In this document: positions 54,728 through 63,386 of the stretch, piece by piece | How positions within the stretch are numbered: position 1 is the stretch's first letter | Layout of the letters: every line of letters starts with the position of its first letter | Source: Pandoraea iniqua | GTDB taxonomy: Bacteria; Pseudomonadota; Gammaproteobacteria; Burkholderiales; Burkholderiaceae | Length of the DNA stretch: 64,000 nucleotides | Assembly (NCBI RefSeq): GCF_902459685.1 | Contig: NZ_CABPSF010000005.1 | Coordinates: forward strand, 62,001 to 126,000 | Direction: 5' to 3' | Made by a program: the position numbers and the translations under genes | Notes under the pieces: generated by a model | Database searches by the model: none | What the model was told of the DNA's origin: nothing | What the model saw: only the letters and a program-made list of their open reading frames with translations

Positions 54728-55771
54728 TTACTCGACCAGTCGGCGAGCTTCGGCGACGTGGCCGCGATACGCTTCAAAGATCTTGCGCAGGGCGTCGTCC
54801 ATCGTCGTGGTCGGGGCCCAGCCCAGTTCCTGCATCGTGTTTTCAATCTTCGGCACGCGGTTTTGCACGTCTTGATAGCCGGTGCCGTAGTAGGCGTCCG
54901 ACGACGTTTCGACGATCTGAACCTTCTTGGCCGTCTCGGCGTACTCGGGGAATTCGCCGGCCAGCTTCAGCATCATGTTGGCCAGTTCGCGCACCGAGAA
55001 GTTGTTCTTCGGGTTGCCGATGTTGTAGATCTTGCCGCTGGCAACGTTGTTCTTGTTGTCGATGATGCGCACGAGCGCGTCGATACCGTCATCGATGTCC
55101 GTGAACGCGCGCTTCTGGCTGCCGCCGTCGACGAGGCTGATGTTCTCGCCACGGGCGATGTGACCCAGGAACTGCGTGACCACGCGCGACGAACCTTCCT
55201 TCGGCGTGTAGATCGAGTCCAGACCGGCACCAATCCAGTTGAACGGGCGGAACAGCGAGAAATTCAGGCCTTCCTGCATGCCGTAGCCCCAGATCACACG
55301 ATCCATGAGCTGCTTCGAGCAGGCGTAAATCCAGCGCGGCTTGTTGATCGGGCCGTAGATCAGCGGCGAGTTTTCCGGATCGAATTCACCGTCGGTGCAC
55401 ATGCCGTAGACCTCGGAGGTCGACGGGAACACCAGATGCTTGCCGTACTTCACGGCCGAGCGCACGATCGGCAGGTTCGCCTCGAAGTCGAGTTCGAACA
55501 CGCGCAGTGGCGCCTTCACGTACGTTGCCGGCGTGGCAATGGCCACCAGCGGGAGAATCACGTCGCACTTGCGAATGTGGTACTCGACCCATTCCTTGTT
55601 GATCGTGATGTCGCCTTCGAAGAAGTGCATGCGCTCGTGGTTGATCAGATCGCCAAGGCGGTCCGTGAGCATGTCCATGCCATAAACTTCCCAGTCGGTC
55701 GTCTCCAGGATGCGTTTCGACAGATGGTGGCCGATGAACCCGTTGACACCGAGAATCAGGACTTTTTTCAT
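54728..55771 (-). CDS. arnA: UDP-glucuronate decarboxylase, separate ArnA C-terminal half
   Basis: The ATG at 55771 gives a 347-residue extended SDR protein. The NAD site is LGVNGFIGHHLSKRI (about residue 6-20), with FPSTSEVYG and the catalytic YACSKQLMDR. It matches the decarboxylase half of E. coli ArnA, which oxidises UDP-glucuronate to UDP-4-keto-pentose. Here the two ArnA activities are on separate genes. The start is 7 bp after the formyltransferase stop with no clear ribosome-binding site, so coupling is likely. Confidence 0.95.
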   Translation of the reverse strand: MKKVLILGVNGFIGHHLSKRILETTDWEVYGMDMLTDRLGDLINHERMHFFEGDITINKEWVEYHIRKCDVILPLVAIATPATYVKAPLRVFELDFEANLPIVRSAVKYGKHLVFPSTSEVYGMCTDGEFDPENSPLIYGPINKPRWIYACSKQLMDRVIWGYGMQEGLNFSLFRPFNWIGAGLDSIYTPKEGSSRVVTQFLGHIARGENISLVDGGSQKRAFTDIDDGIDALVRIIDNKNNVASGKIYNIGNPKNNFSVRELANMMLKLAGEFPEYAETAKKVQIVETSSDAYYGTGYQDVQNRVPKIENTMQELGWAPTTTMDDALRKIFEAYRGHVAEARRLVE

Positions 55772-55778
55772 ATTACGG

Positions 55779-56684
55779 TCAGTGATTGAGCTGGGAAAAC
55801 TGTGTCGGCGTGACAACCTTGCCGTCCAGCGTTAGTTCATGAATGACGAGGGCATTTCCGTCGCCGCAAACGCCAAGGAGCGCATTATCCACTACTTGCA
55901 CTCCGCAGGGCAAACCGGCGGGGGCGGGCGCCCGTGACAGACGTGCCCGCGTGACCACCCAGCGGCGCTCGCCCACCTCGGTAAACGCGCCCGGATACGG
56001 CGGGGCGACCGCACGAATCAGGTTATAGACCTCGACAGCGGGCTTCGTCCAGTCGATACGGCCGTCTTCCGGCTTGCGGCCGCCAAAATAGCTGCCTTCC
56101 TCCAGATTGTTGGCATGGCGGGGCGCCGTGCCCGCCAGCAGCGCCGGCAGGCAACGCCAGAGCGTCTGCTCGGCGGCCACCGTGACTTTCTCGAACACCT
56201 CGCCCGCCGTGTCGTCCGGCAGGATGGGCACCGACGTCTGGTCGATGATGGCGCCCGCGTCCGGCTTGAGCGCCATCTCGTGCAACGTGGCACCCGTCTC
56301 CGTTTCACCCTTCAAAACGGCCCAGTTCACCGGCACGCGGCCGCGATACTTCGGCAGCAGCGAGCCATGCATGTTGAACGCGCCTTTCGGGGCGATCGCC
56401 AGCACCGGCACCGGGATCATGTGGCGGTAATAGAACGAGAAGATGAAATCCGGCGCGACAGCGGCAATCTGCGCCGCCAGCGCGGGATCGGCCGGATCGT
56501 CGGGGGTGACGACCGGGATGCCGTGCTCGGCGGCGACCGAGGCCACGCTGCCGAACCAGATGTTCTCGTTCGGGTTGTCCTGATGGGTCACCACGAGCGC
56601 GACGTCGACGCCGCGTGCGAGCAGTACTTGCAGGCAGCGCACGCCGACGTTGTGATACGCGAATACGACAGCTTTGGAACTCAT
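55779..56684 (-). CDS. UDP-Ara4N formyltransferase, separate ArnA N-terminal half
   Basis: The start at MSSKAVVFAYHNVGVRCLQV gives 301 residues; the frame is open 131 codons further but overlaps arnC. The formyltransferase motif is NMHGSLLPKYRGRVPVNWA (about residues 99-117), with the conserved Asn-His and downstream Asp in ALKPDAGAIIDQ. It formylates UDP-L-Ara4N using N10-formyl-THF. It corresponds to the N-terminal domain of bifunctional ArnA. It lies 23 bp after arnC. Confidence 0.95.
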   Translation of the reverse strand: MSSKAVVFAYHNVGVRCLQVLLARGVDVALVVTHQDNPNENIWFGSVASVAAEHGIPVVTPDDPADPALAAQIAAVAPDFIFSFYYRHMIPVPVLAIAPKGAFNMHGSLLPKYRGRVPVNWAVLKGETETGATLHEMALKPDAGAIIDQTSVPILPDDTAGEVFEKVTVAAEQTLWRCLPALLAGTAPRHANNLEEGSYFGGRKPEDGRIDWTKPAVEVYNLIRAVAPPYPGAFTEVGERRWVVTRARLSRAPAPAGLPCGVQVVDNALLGVCGDGNALVIHELTLDGKVVTPTQFSQLNH

Positions 56685-56707
56685 GACGTGTGTAATTTCC
56701 GGGCCGG

Positions 56708-57766
56708 TCAACGTGCACCCGTACGATGGGCGGGGCTGTCCGATGCGGCGTCCTGCGCGGTGTCCGCGCCCAGTTCCGTCGCGCCGGCGGCCGAGCTGTT
56801 CGACAGGGCAGCCGAGCCGACGTTGCGGCCCGATTGCTCTTGCAGCACCGCTTGCACCAGATAGCGCGGGCGCTGACGCACCTGCTGATAGATACGGCCG
56901 ATGTACTCGCCGAGCAGGCCCATGCCGAACAGAATCACACCGAGCAGGCAGAACGTGACGGCGAACAGGGTGAAGACACCCTGAACTTCCGAGCCGAACA
57001 GGAAGCGGCGCGCGATCAGCACGACGAACAGCAGGCCCGACGCGGCGGACAACGTAATGCCCACGCCCGAGAGCCATTGCAGCGGCACGACCGAGAAACC
57101 GGTGACCAGATCGAAATTCAGACGAATCAGGCTATACAACGAGTATTTCGACTCGCCGGCAAAGCGTTCTTCGTGCGCGACGTGCACTTCCGTCGGGTTC
57201 TGCGCAAAGGTGTAAGCCAGCGCCGGGATGAAAGTGTTGATCTCGCGGCACTGGTTGACGGTGTCGACGATATGGCGGCTGTAGCCGCGCAACATGCAGC
57301 CCTGATCGGTCATGCGGATGCGCGTGATGCGCTCGCGCAGGCGATTCATGAGGCGCGAGGCATTGCGGCGGAACCACGTGTCCTGACGGTTCATGCGGAT
57401 CGTGCCGACGTAGTCGTGACCGGCGGCCAGTTGATCGACCAGCTTGCCGATTTCTTCCGGCGGGTTCTGGAGATCGGCGTCGAGCGTGATGACCCATTCG
57501 CCGCGGGTGTGCTCGAAGCCCGCCAGAATGGCCATGTGCTGGCCGTAGTTGCCGTTAAACAGCACGACGCGCGTCACGTCCGGGCGCAGGCGGTACTGTT
57601 CGGCAAGAATGGCGGCCGAGCGGTCGCGGCTGCCGTCATTGACGAACACCACTTCGTAGGTCAGCCCCAGTTGATCGAGCGCTGGGTACAGCCGGGTGAA
57701 GAGGGCGGCGAGGCCAGCCTCTTCGTTATAAACCGGGATGACGACGGAGAGTTGTGGATGAGTCAT
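56708..57766 (-). CDS. arnC: Undecaprenyl-phosphate Ara4FN transferase ArnC
   Basis: This 352-residue GT2 glycosyltransferase begins PQLSVVIPVYNEEAGLAALF. The nucleotide/metal motif lies in WVITLDADLQNPPEEI (about residue 90-105). Two C-terminal transmembrane segments (about 230-250 and 265-290) anchor it in the inner membrane. It transfers Ara4FN to undecaprenyl phosphate. The start overlaps the arnB stop by 4 bp, showing tight operon packing. Confidence 0.95.
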   Translation of the reverse strand: MTHPQLSVVIPVYNEEAGLAALFTRLYPALDQLGLTYEVVFVNDGSRDRSAAILAEQYRLRPDVTRVVLFNGNYGQHMAILAGFEHTRGEWVITLDADLQNPPEEIGKLVDQLAAGHDYVGTIRMNRQDTWFRRNASRLMNRLRERITRIRMTDQGCMLRGYSRHIVDTVNQCREINTFIPALAYTFAQNPTEVHVAHEERFAGESKYSLYSLIRLNFDLVTGFSVVPLQWLSGVGITLSAASGLLFVVLIARRFLFGSEVQGVFTLFAVTFCLLGVILFGMGLLGEYIGRIYQQVRQRPRYLVQAVLQEQSGRNVGSAALSNSSAAGATELGADTAQDAASDSPAHRTGAR

Positions 57767-58929
57767 TTTTGATGATTGGCGCTAATGGCGTTGACGGCGT
57801 CGCAAACGCGCGCGACGTCGTCGTTCGTCATGGCAGGGAACAGGGGCAGCGTGAGGAGCGAGCGACCCAGACGCTCGGTCTGCGGGAACTGCCCTTCGTG
57901 ATGCCCAAGTGCCCGATACATTGTAAACAGGTGAATAGCGGGATAGTGTACGCCGCTGCCGATGCCGGCCGCTTTGAGCTTTTCCATGAAGTCGGCACGG
58001 CTGATCGTCAGGCGATCCAGCGGCAGCTCGACCTGGAACATATGCCAGTTCGAGTTCTCGAAATCGGCCGGCGGCAGGCCAAGGCCCAGCGCGGCGGCCG
58101 GACCGTTGGCGAGCCCCTTGAAATACAGCTGGGCGAGTTCGGTGCGACGGCGGTTGAATTCGGCGAGATGCGGCATCTGGCCCACACCGACACGTGCGGC
58201 CACGTCGGTCAGGTTGTACTTGCCGCCGAGCACGTCGACATCCATGCCGTCCATGCCGATACGCGTCACGCCTTGCAGGCGGTACTTCTCGGCCAGACGC
58301 GCTTCGTCCTCGGTGTTGAACACGAGGGCGCCGCCTTCGATCGACGTCAGGTTCTTGTTCGGATGGAAGCTGAACGAGATCAGATCGCCAAAAGCGCCGA
58401 TACGCTTGCCCTTCCACGTCGAGCCCATGGCCTGCGCGGCGTCTTCGATCACGCGCAGGTTGTGGCGGCGCGCGATGTCGTACAGGCGGTCCATATCGAC
58501 CGGCAGCCCGGCGAGATAGACGGGGATGATGGCGCGCGTCTTGGGGGTGATCGCTTTTTCGAGCAGGTCGAGATCGATGTTGCGCGTGGCCGGATCGACA
58601 TCGACGAACACGGGCGTGGCGCCCACTTCGAGAATGACGTTCGCGGTGGCCACCCACGACAGCGGCGTGGTGATGACTTCGTCACCGCTTTGCACGCCGG
58701 CGATACGCAGACCGATTTCCAGCGTGGCCGTGCCCGAATTGAAGGTGCGCACGGGGCGGCCACCGAAAAATTCGGACAACGCTTGTTCGAAGGCCTTTAC
58801 TTGCGGGCCCGAGGTGATCCAGCCCGAACGCAGCACTTCGGTGACGCCTGCAATGGTCGCCTCGTCGATGCTGGGCCGCGTGAACGGCAGGAACGGTTGA
58901 TTGGCTGTGGAGGTCGCCGATTCGCTCAT
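57763..58929 (-). CDS. arnB: UDP-4-keto-pentose aminotransferase ArnB
   Basis: The ATG at 58929 gives 388 residues; a TTG four codons upstream is the alternative. It is a DegT/DnrJ/EryC1-type PLP enzyme, with FLPFTRPSIDEATI at the start and the PLP lysine in SFSFHPNKNLTSIEGGAL (about residue 180-197). It transfers an amino group from glutamate to UDP-4-keto-pentose, giving UDP-L-Ara4N. It lies 36 bp after the SMR-like gene. Confidence 0.95.
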   Translation of the reverse strand: MSESATSTANQPFLPFTRPSIDEATIAGVTEVLRSGWITSGPQVKAFEQALSEFFGGRPVRTFNSGTATLEIGLRIAGVQSGDEVITTPLSWVATANVILEVGATPVFVDVDPATRNIDLDLLEKAITPKTRAIIPVYLAGLPVDMDRLYDIARRHNLRVIEDAAQAMGSTWKGKRIGAFGDLISFSFHPNKNLTSIEGGALVFNTEDEARLAEKYRLQGVTRIGMDGMDVDVLGGKYNLTDVAARVGVGQMPHLAEFNRRRTELAQLYFKGLANGPAAALGLGLPPADFENSNWHMFQVELPLDRLTISRADFMEKLKAAGIGSGVHYPAIHLFTMYRALGHHEGQFPQTERLGRSLLTLPLFPAMTNDDVARVCDAVNAISANHQK

Positions 58930-58965
58930 GGTAGTAGACAAGGCCTCAGGTAAGCGGCGCAGAGC

Positions 58966-59337
58966 TCAGCTGCGCGCAAGAATATAAACACCGACCAGAA
59001 TGATGCCGATGGCGATGACACGCTGCATCGACAGGGTCTCGCCGAACAGGTACCACGCGGCAAAGGCGTTCACCACGTAGCCGAGCGAGAGCATCGGATA
59101 GGCAATCGAAACTTCAACGCGCGAAAGCGCCAGAATCCACACGACGACGCTGATGGCATAGCACACCAGACCGCCCATGATCGGCAACTGCGTGGCGAGC
59201 TTGATGCCGATGGGCACGATGTTGGCGCGCGTGAATTCAAGCGCGCCGATGGAGTTGGCTCCTGCCTTGAGCAACAACTGGGCGCACGCGTTGAGCAGCA
59301 CGCCCGTGAGAATAAGGGAAAACGTAGCGAGATTCAT
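58966..59337 (-). CDS. SMR/EamA-type four-helix membrane protein (ArnE-like)
   Basis: This 123-residue protein has four transmembrane helices (about 3-22, 45-65, 72-92, 98-120). It has the family features LLNACAQLLLKAGA and SIAYPMLSLGYVVNAFAAWYL-like helix 3. Its place at the head of the arn operon suggests it moves undecaprenyl-phosphate-Ara4N across the inner membrane, as ArnEF does. Only one subunit gene is present, so it would act as a homodimer or with an unlinked partner. No Shine-Dalgarno sequence is seen; a 10-bp tandem repeat ends at the start codon. Confidence 0.88.
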   Translation of the reverse strand: MNLATFSLILTGVLLNACAQLLLKAGANSIGALEFTRANIVPIGIKLATQLPIMGGLVCYAISVVVWILALSRVEVSIAYPMLSLGYVVNAFAAWYLFGETLSMQRVIAIGIILVGVYILARS

Positions 59338-59339
59338 GG

Positions 59340-59359
59340 AACGTTTGTGAACGTTTGTG
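59340..59359. repeat. 10-bp tandem repeat at the start of the arn operon
   Basis: AACGTTTGTG occurs twice in direct succession (CACAAACGTT twice on the coding strand), ending 2 bp before the SMR-like start codon. It occupies the place of the ribosome-binding site. Confidence 0.8.
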
Positions 59360-59508
59360 AATAATTATGGATGGCGTTCCTTGGCTGATCCTTAGGCCGC
59401 ACCTTCTGGCGCATGGCCCACGTGGCCTTGGTCACACCCCTGTCGATTTCAATAGTCCTGCGCACGCACCGACACGTACCCGAAAGCAGGGGCTCCCCGC
59501 GAACCCCG

Positions 59509-59535
59509 TGCCTGATGAGCCTGATAAGCCTGATA
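59509..59535. repeat. 9-bp tandem repeat, three units
   Basis: GCCTGATGA, GCCTGATAA and GCCTGATAG follow each other in the 266-bp gap between arnT and the SMR-like gene. Confidence 0.8.
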
Positions 59536-59603
59536 GTTTCGGATGATGAGACGAATGCCGCGGCCGGTAGTCGAACCGGCGCTTGAAACGCACTATAAAC
59601 GCG

Positions 59604-61361
59604 CTATTTTACGTTGTCTTGCGGAAGTGGTTTGCTAATCACAACGCGCCGGGCGTCGCGGGCGATGACACGCATGGGCAAGTGCTCGGCTTCAAGCCTG
59701 CTGAACGTGTCCGGATCGACCAGCGCGAGCGCTTTCGGATCGGCGCGCCAGCGGGCGTAGAAGTCGGCCAGCGTCGGCAGCCACTTCTGTGGCTCCTGCT
59801 TCACGCCGAATTCGAGTTCGTCCGGGTGCTGCACCATGATCATGTCCGTGCCGAGATAGAACGGCATGGTGTGATCGAGCACATTCACCGAATAGAACGG
59901 GGTATCGGGGCCGAGTCGCTTCATCTCCGCCTTGATGGCCGGCACCAGCAGCACGCCCGAGCTTTGCCGCCCGAACACTTCGTGACCCATGCCACCGATC
60001 GTCGTGAGCAGCAGCATGGCCGCGGCGAACATGATGACGGCCCTGCGGGCGCTATGGCGCGCGAGCCGCCACGCGACCAGCGTGCCTACCAAACCGGCGC
60101 CCAACGCGAAATACAGCCAGATCTGGAAGGCCTTGTACAACTCGTTGGGGTTGCGCACGCTGCCCGAGCGGCCGACGAAGATCGCCACCATGACGAGCGC
60201 AGCGATCAGGAACACGGCGTACCCGGCCAGATGCACACGCAACTGGTCACGGCGCATCTGCGCCAGATACAGGCCGAACAGCAGGGCCATGGCCGGCGCG
60301 ATCGGCAGCAGATACGAGATCAGCTTCGAGTGCGAGACGCTGAAAAAGACAAAGATGAAGATCGACCACGTCCACATCAGCACGGTCGGCGCGAAGCCGT
60401 TGGGCTGACGGGGCATGCGCCACGTGGCGCGCACGGTGCCGGGCAGGATCGACAGCCACGGCAGGAAGCCCACGAGGAACACCGGCACGAAGTACCAGAG
60501 CGCACCGTCGCGGTTATGGCCTTCCTCGGCGAAGCGGCGGAAGTGCTCGTTGATGAAGAAGAAGTCGAAGAACTCGGGGTTGCGCATCTGCACGAGCACG
60601 AACCACGGCGCCGCGATCAGGAAGAATACGATCAGGCCGCTGCCGAGGTACAGGCGTTTCCACAGCGCCCAGTCGCGGGCGACGAGCGTGTAGAGCACGA
60701 GTACGGCGCCGGGCAGCACAATACCCACGAGCCCCTTGCTCAATACCGCAAGCGCCATGGCGGCCCAGCACAGCCACATCCAGCCGCGCACCGACGGGCG
60801 GGGCAGTCCGGGGCGTTGCGCGAGCAGCAGTGCGCACAGCGACAGTCCCATGAAGAACGACAGCCCCATGTCGAGCACGTTGAAGTGGCCGAGCAGCGCC
60901 CACAACGGGGCGCTTGCCAGCGCGGCGGCGGCAAACAGGCCCACGCGCGCATTGAATACGCGCCGGCCGGTGTAGCCGACCATCAGCACACCGGCAAAGC
61001 CGGTCAGCGCCGTCCACAGCCGTGCCTGCCATTCACCCAGACCGAACGCTGCAAACGTGAGCGCGTTCATCCAAGTTTGCAGCGGGGGCTTCTCGAAATA
61101 TTTGTAGCCGTTGTAGCGCGGCGTGATCCAGTCACCCGTCGTCCACATTTCGCGCGCCATTTCGGCGTAGCGGCCTTCGTCGCTCGCGATCAGGTGGCGA
61201 TAATCGAGCATGCCGAACCAGACGAGGGCAAAGCCGATGAGCAGCGTCCAGAATGCGGCGGGCGACAGCGGGTACGGTGCAGCAGGAGTCAGGGCAGGGG
61301 GCGTCGGCGCGTGCGCGGCAGGCAGCCCCGGGGTCGCGGTCTTGGCGGGGGCGCGGCTCAC
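59604..61361 (-). CDS. arnT: Lipid A 4-amino-4-deoxy-L-arabinose transferase ArnT
   Basis: This 585-residue GT83 membrane protein starts with GTG at 61361, overlapping the upstream stop by 4 bp. After a Pro/Ala-rich leader come about 12 transmembrane segments. The first periplasmic loop has ASDEGRYAEMAREMW and YFEKPPLQTWMNALTF, the ArnT signature with the catalytic acidic residues. It transfers L-Ara4N from undecaprenyl phosphate to lipid A at the outer face of the inner membrane, reducing polymyxin binding. It is transcribed with the small Mth938-like gene and not with arnBCA. Confidence 0.94.
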   Translation of the reverse strand: MSRAPAKTATPGLPAAHAPTPPALTPAAPYPLSPAAFWTLLIGFALVWFGMLDYRHLIASDEGRYAEMAREMWTTGDWITPRYNGYKYFEKPPLQTWMNALTFAAFGLGEWQARLWTALTGFAGVLMVGYTGRRVFNARVGLFAAAALASAPLWALLGHFNVLDMGLSFFMGLSLCALLLAQRPGLPRPSVRGWMWLCWAAMALAVLSKGLVGIVLPGAVLVLYTLVARDWALWKRLYLGSGLIVFFLIAAPWFVLVQMRNPEFFDFFFINEHFRRFAEEGHNRDGALWYFVPVFLVGFLPWLSILPGTVRATWRMPRQPNGFAPTVLMWTWSIFIFVFFSVSHSKLISYLLPIAPAMALLFGLYLAQMRRDQLRVHLAGYAVFLIAALVMVAIFVGRSGSVRNPNELYKAFQIWLYFALGAGLVGTLVAWRLARHSARRAVIMFAAAMLLLTTIGGMGHEVFGRQSSGVLLVPAIKAEMKRLGPDTPFYSVNVLDHTMPFYLGTDMIMVQHPDELEFGVKQEPQKWLPTLADFYARWRADPKALALVDPDTFSRLEAEHLPMRVIARDARRVVISKPLPQDNVK

Positions 61362-61744
61362 TCAGGCGTTCCGTTGTCGACGAGCACGACCAGCACGACG
61401 CGGCGGCCTTCGCTCATCAGAATGTTGTAAGTGCGGCAGGCTGCCTGCGTGTCCATCGAGTCGACGCCGATGCGCGTGCTGGTCAACGAGGCGGTGAGGC
61501 GCGGGTGGGCGAAGCGCAGCCGCTCGCCGCTGCCGAAAATCACGACTTCGGGGTCGAGGGCACGTAAGGCTTCGAAATGGGCCGGTTCGAGCGCATCGAA
61601 CGCCGACACCGGCCATGCCTGAATCTCGCCCTCGGGCGCGACGATCACACTGTGGTTGTGACGCGTCTTGTTGATCTCGATATAACCCGGTCCGTAGCCG
61701 GTGACCGTGTTCAAGGCTTGCGAGGGGTCTTGGTGCAGTTTCAC
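61358..61744 (-). CDS. Mth938-like domain protein (DUF498)
   Basis: Family members begin MKLHQDP, so GTG at 61744 was chosen (128 residues). A longer frame begins at ATG 61915, next to a TATAAT at 61926-61931, and cannot be excluded. The domain reads TVTGYGPGYIEINKTRHNHS, then DPEVVIFGSGERLRFAHPRL and GVDSMDTQAACRTYNILMSE. Function is unknown; human NDUFAF3 and archaeal Mth938 are relatives. Its stop overlaps arnT, so the two are translationally coupled. Confidence 0.88.
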   Translation of the reverse strand: MKLHQDPSQALNTVTGYGPGYIEINKTRHNHSVIVAPEGEIQAWPVSAFDALEPAHFEALRALDPEVVIFGSGERLRFAHPRLTASLTSTRIGVDSMDTQAACRTYNILMSEGRRVVLVVLVDNGTPE

Positions 61745-62122
61745 TTTCGGAGATTCCCTACCGGATGCGGACGGAATGGATAAGGGATGGCGACGGCGCG
61801 ACAGCAGATTGCTTAAGGAACGGCACGAACGGGACGGATTTGCACGCTCGGCGCGGTCGGGCATCTTGCCTCGCGTGGCGGAAACCGTCAATGATGCATT
61901 GCCGAACTCTGTCATAATTGGCTAAATTATAGCTTTTTGCCGTACGCAGCACGGCAAACCGTTGCAGTGCGGCATTTGCGACACCGGAACCGGGGACATC
62001 GGGCATTTTGCCTGAGGATAGCCGGTCCGCTCAAATCCCGCCTGCGGTCCCAGCGTTGCGCCAGAGGTCGGCATGCCAGCCGCCCGTCAAGCCCGTCAAG
62101 CCAGTCCAGAATAACGACCGCC

Positions 62123-63349
62123 GTGAAACCGATCCTCAAATCGCAGAAATTGCAGAATGTCTGCTATGACATTCGTGGGCCTGTGCTCGAACATGCCAAG
62201 CGCATGGAAGACGAAGGTCATCGCATCATCAAGCTGAACATCGGCAATCTGGCGCCGTTCGGCTTCGAGCCGCCCGACGAGATCGTGCAGGACATGATCC
62301 GCAACCTGCCGAACTCGGCCGGTTACTCCGATTCGCGGGGCGTGTTCGCGGCGCGCAAGGCGATCATGCATTACGCCCAGCAGAAGGCCATCAAAGATGT
62401 GCAGCTCGACGACATCTACCTCGGCAACGGGGCGTCCGAGCTGATCGTGATGGCGATGCAGGCGCTGCTCAACGACGGCGACGAAGTGCTGGTGCCCGCG
62501 CCCGACTACCCGCTGTGGACGGCCGCTGTGAGTCTCTCGGGCGGCACGCCCGTGCACTATGTGTGCGACGAGCAGGCCGACTGGCAGCCCGATCTGGCCG
62601 ACATTCGCAAGAAGATCACGCCGAACACGCGCGCGATCGTCGTCATCAACCCGAACAACCCCACTGGCGCGCTCTATACCGACGAAGTCCTCAAGGAAAT
62701 CGTCTCCCTGGCGCGCGAGCACAAGCTGATCATTTACGCCGACGAGATCTACGACAAGATCATCTACGACGGCGCGACCCACACCTCGCTGGCTTCGCTC
62801 TCGGAAGACGTGCTCACCATCACGTTCAACGGCCTGTCGAAGAGCTATCGTGCGTGCGGCTACCGCGCGGGCTGGATGATCGTGTCCGGCGACAAGCGCC
62901 CGGCGCGCGACTATATCGAGGGGCTCAACATCCTCGCGTCGATGCGCCTGTGCCCGAACGTGCCCGGCCAGTACGCGATTCAGACCGCACTGGGCGGCTA
63001 TCAAAGCATCAAGGACCTGATCGTGCCGGGCGGACGCCTGTACGAGCAGCGTGAGATCGCGCACCGCATGCTCACCGCCATTCCCGGCGTGACCTGCGTG
63101 AAGCCCAAGGCGGCGCTGTATCTCTTCCCGCGTCTCGATCCGGCGGTGTACCCCATCGCCAACGATCAGGAGTTCATCCTCCAGTTGTTGCTCGAAGAAA
63201 AGGTCCTGCTGGTGCAGGGCAGCGGCTTCAACTGGATGCACCCCGACCATTTCCGCGTAGTGTTCCTGCCTCACGAGGGCGACCTGGAAGATGCCATCAG
63301 CCGCATTGCCCGCTTCCTTGACGGTTATCGCCGTCGCCACGGCAAGTGA
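62123..63349 (+). CDS. alaA: PLP aminotransferase, AlaA type
   Basis: GTG at 62123 matches the family start (MKPILKSQKLQNVCYDIRGP) and gives 408 residues. It is a class I/II aminotransferase: IIKLNIGNLAPFGFEPPDEI, NPNNPTGALY, YADEIYDKIIYDG and the PLP lysine in FNGLSKSYRACGYRAGWM. It resembles glutamate-pyruvate aminotransferase AlaA (YfbQ). It lies 37 bp upstream of hom, so it may share a transcript with threonine/methionine synthesis genes. Confidence 0.93.
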   Translation: MKPILKSQKLQNVCYDIRGPVLEHAKRMEDEGHRIIKLNIGNLAPFGFEPPDEIVQDMIRNLPNSAGYSDSRGVFAARKAIMHYAQQKAIKDVQLDDIYLGNGASELIVMAMQALLNDGDEVLVPAPDYPLWTAAVSLSGGTPVHYVCDEQADWQPDLADIRKKITPNTRAIVVINPNNPTGALYTDEVLKEIVSLAREHKLIIYADEIYDKIIYDGATHTSLASLSEDVLTITFNGLSKSYRACGYRAGWMIVSGDKRPARDYIEGLNILASMRLCPNVPGQYAIQTALGGYQSIKDLIVPGGRLYEQREIAHRMLTAIPGVTCVKPKAALYLFPRLDPAVYPIANDQEFILQLLLEEKVLLVQGSGFNWMHPDHFRVVFLPHEGDLEDAISRIARFLDGYRRRHGK

Positions 63350-63386
63350 TGCGCACCAACCGATTTCGACTTTTGAGTAAAACTGC

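Noticed and set aside
56685-57077. 131-codon N-terminal extension of the formyltransferase
   Set aside because: It lies inside arnC; the formyltransferase fold begins at MSSKAVVFAYHN.
59562-59579. tRNA T-arm-like hairpin (GCCGG-TTCGACTA-CCGGC on the minus strand)
   Set aside because: The loop is 8 nt, not 7, no anticodon or D arm lies at the right distance and no acceptor end or CCA follows.
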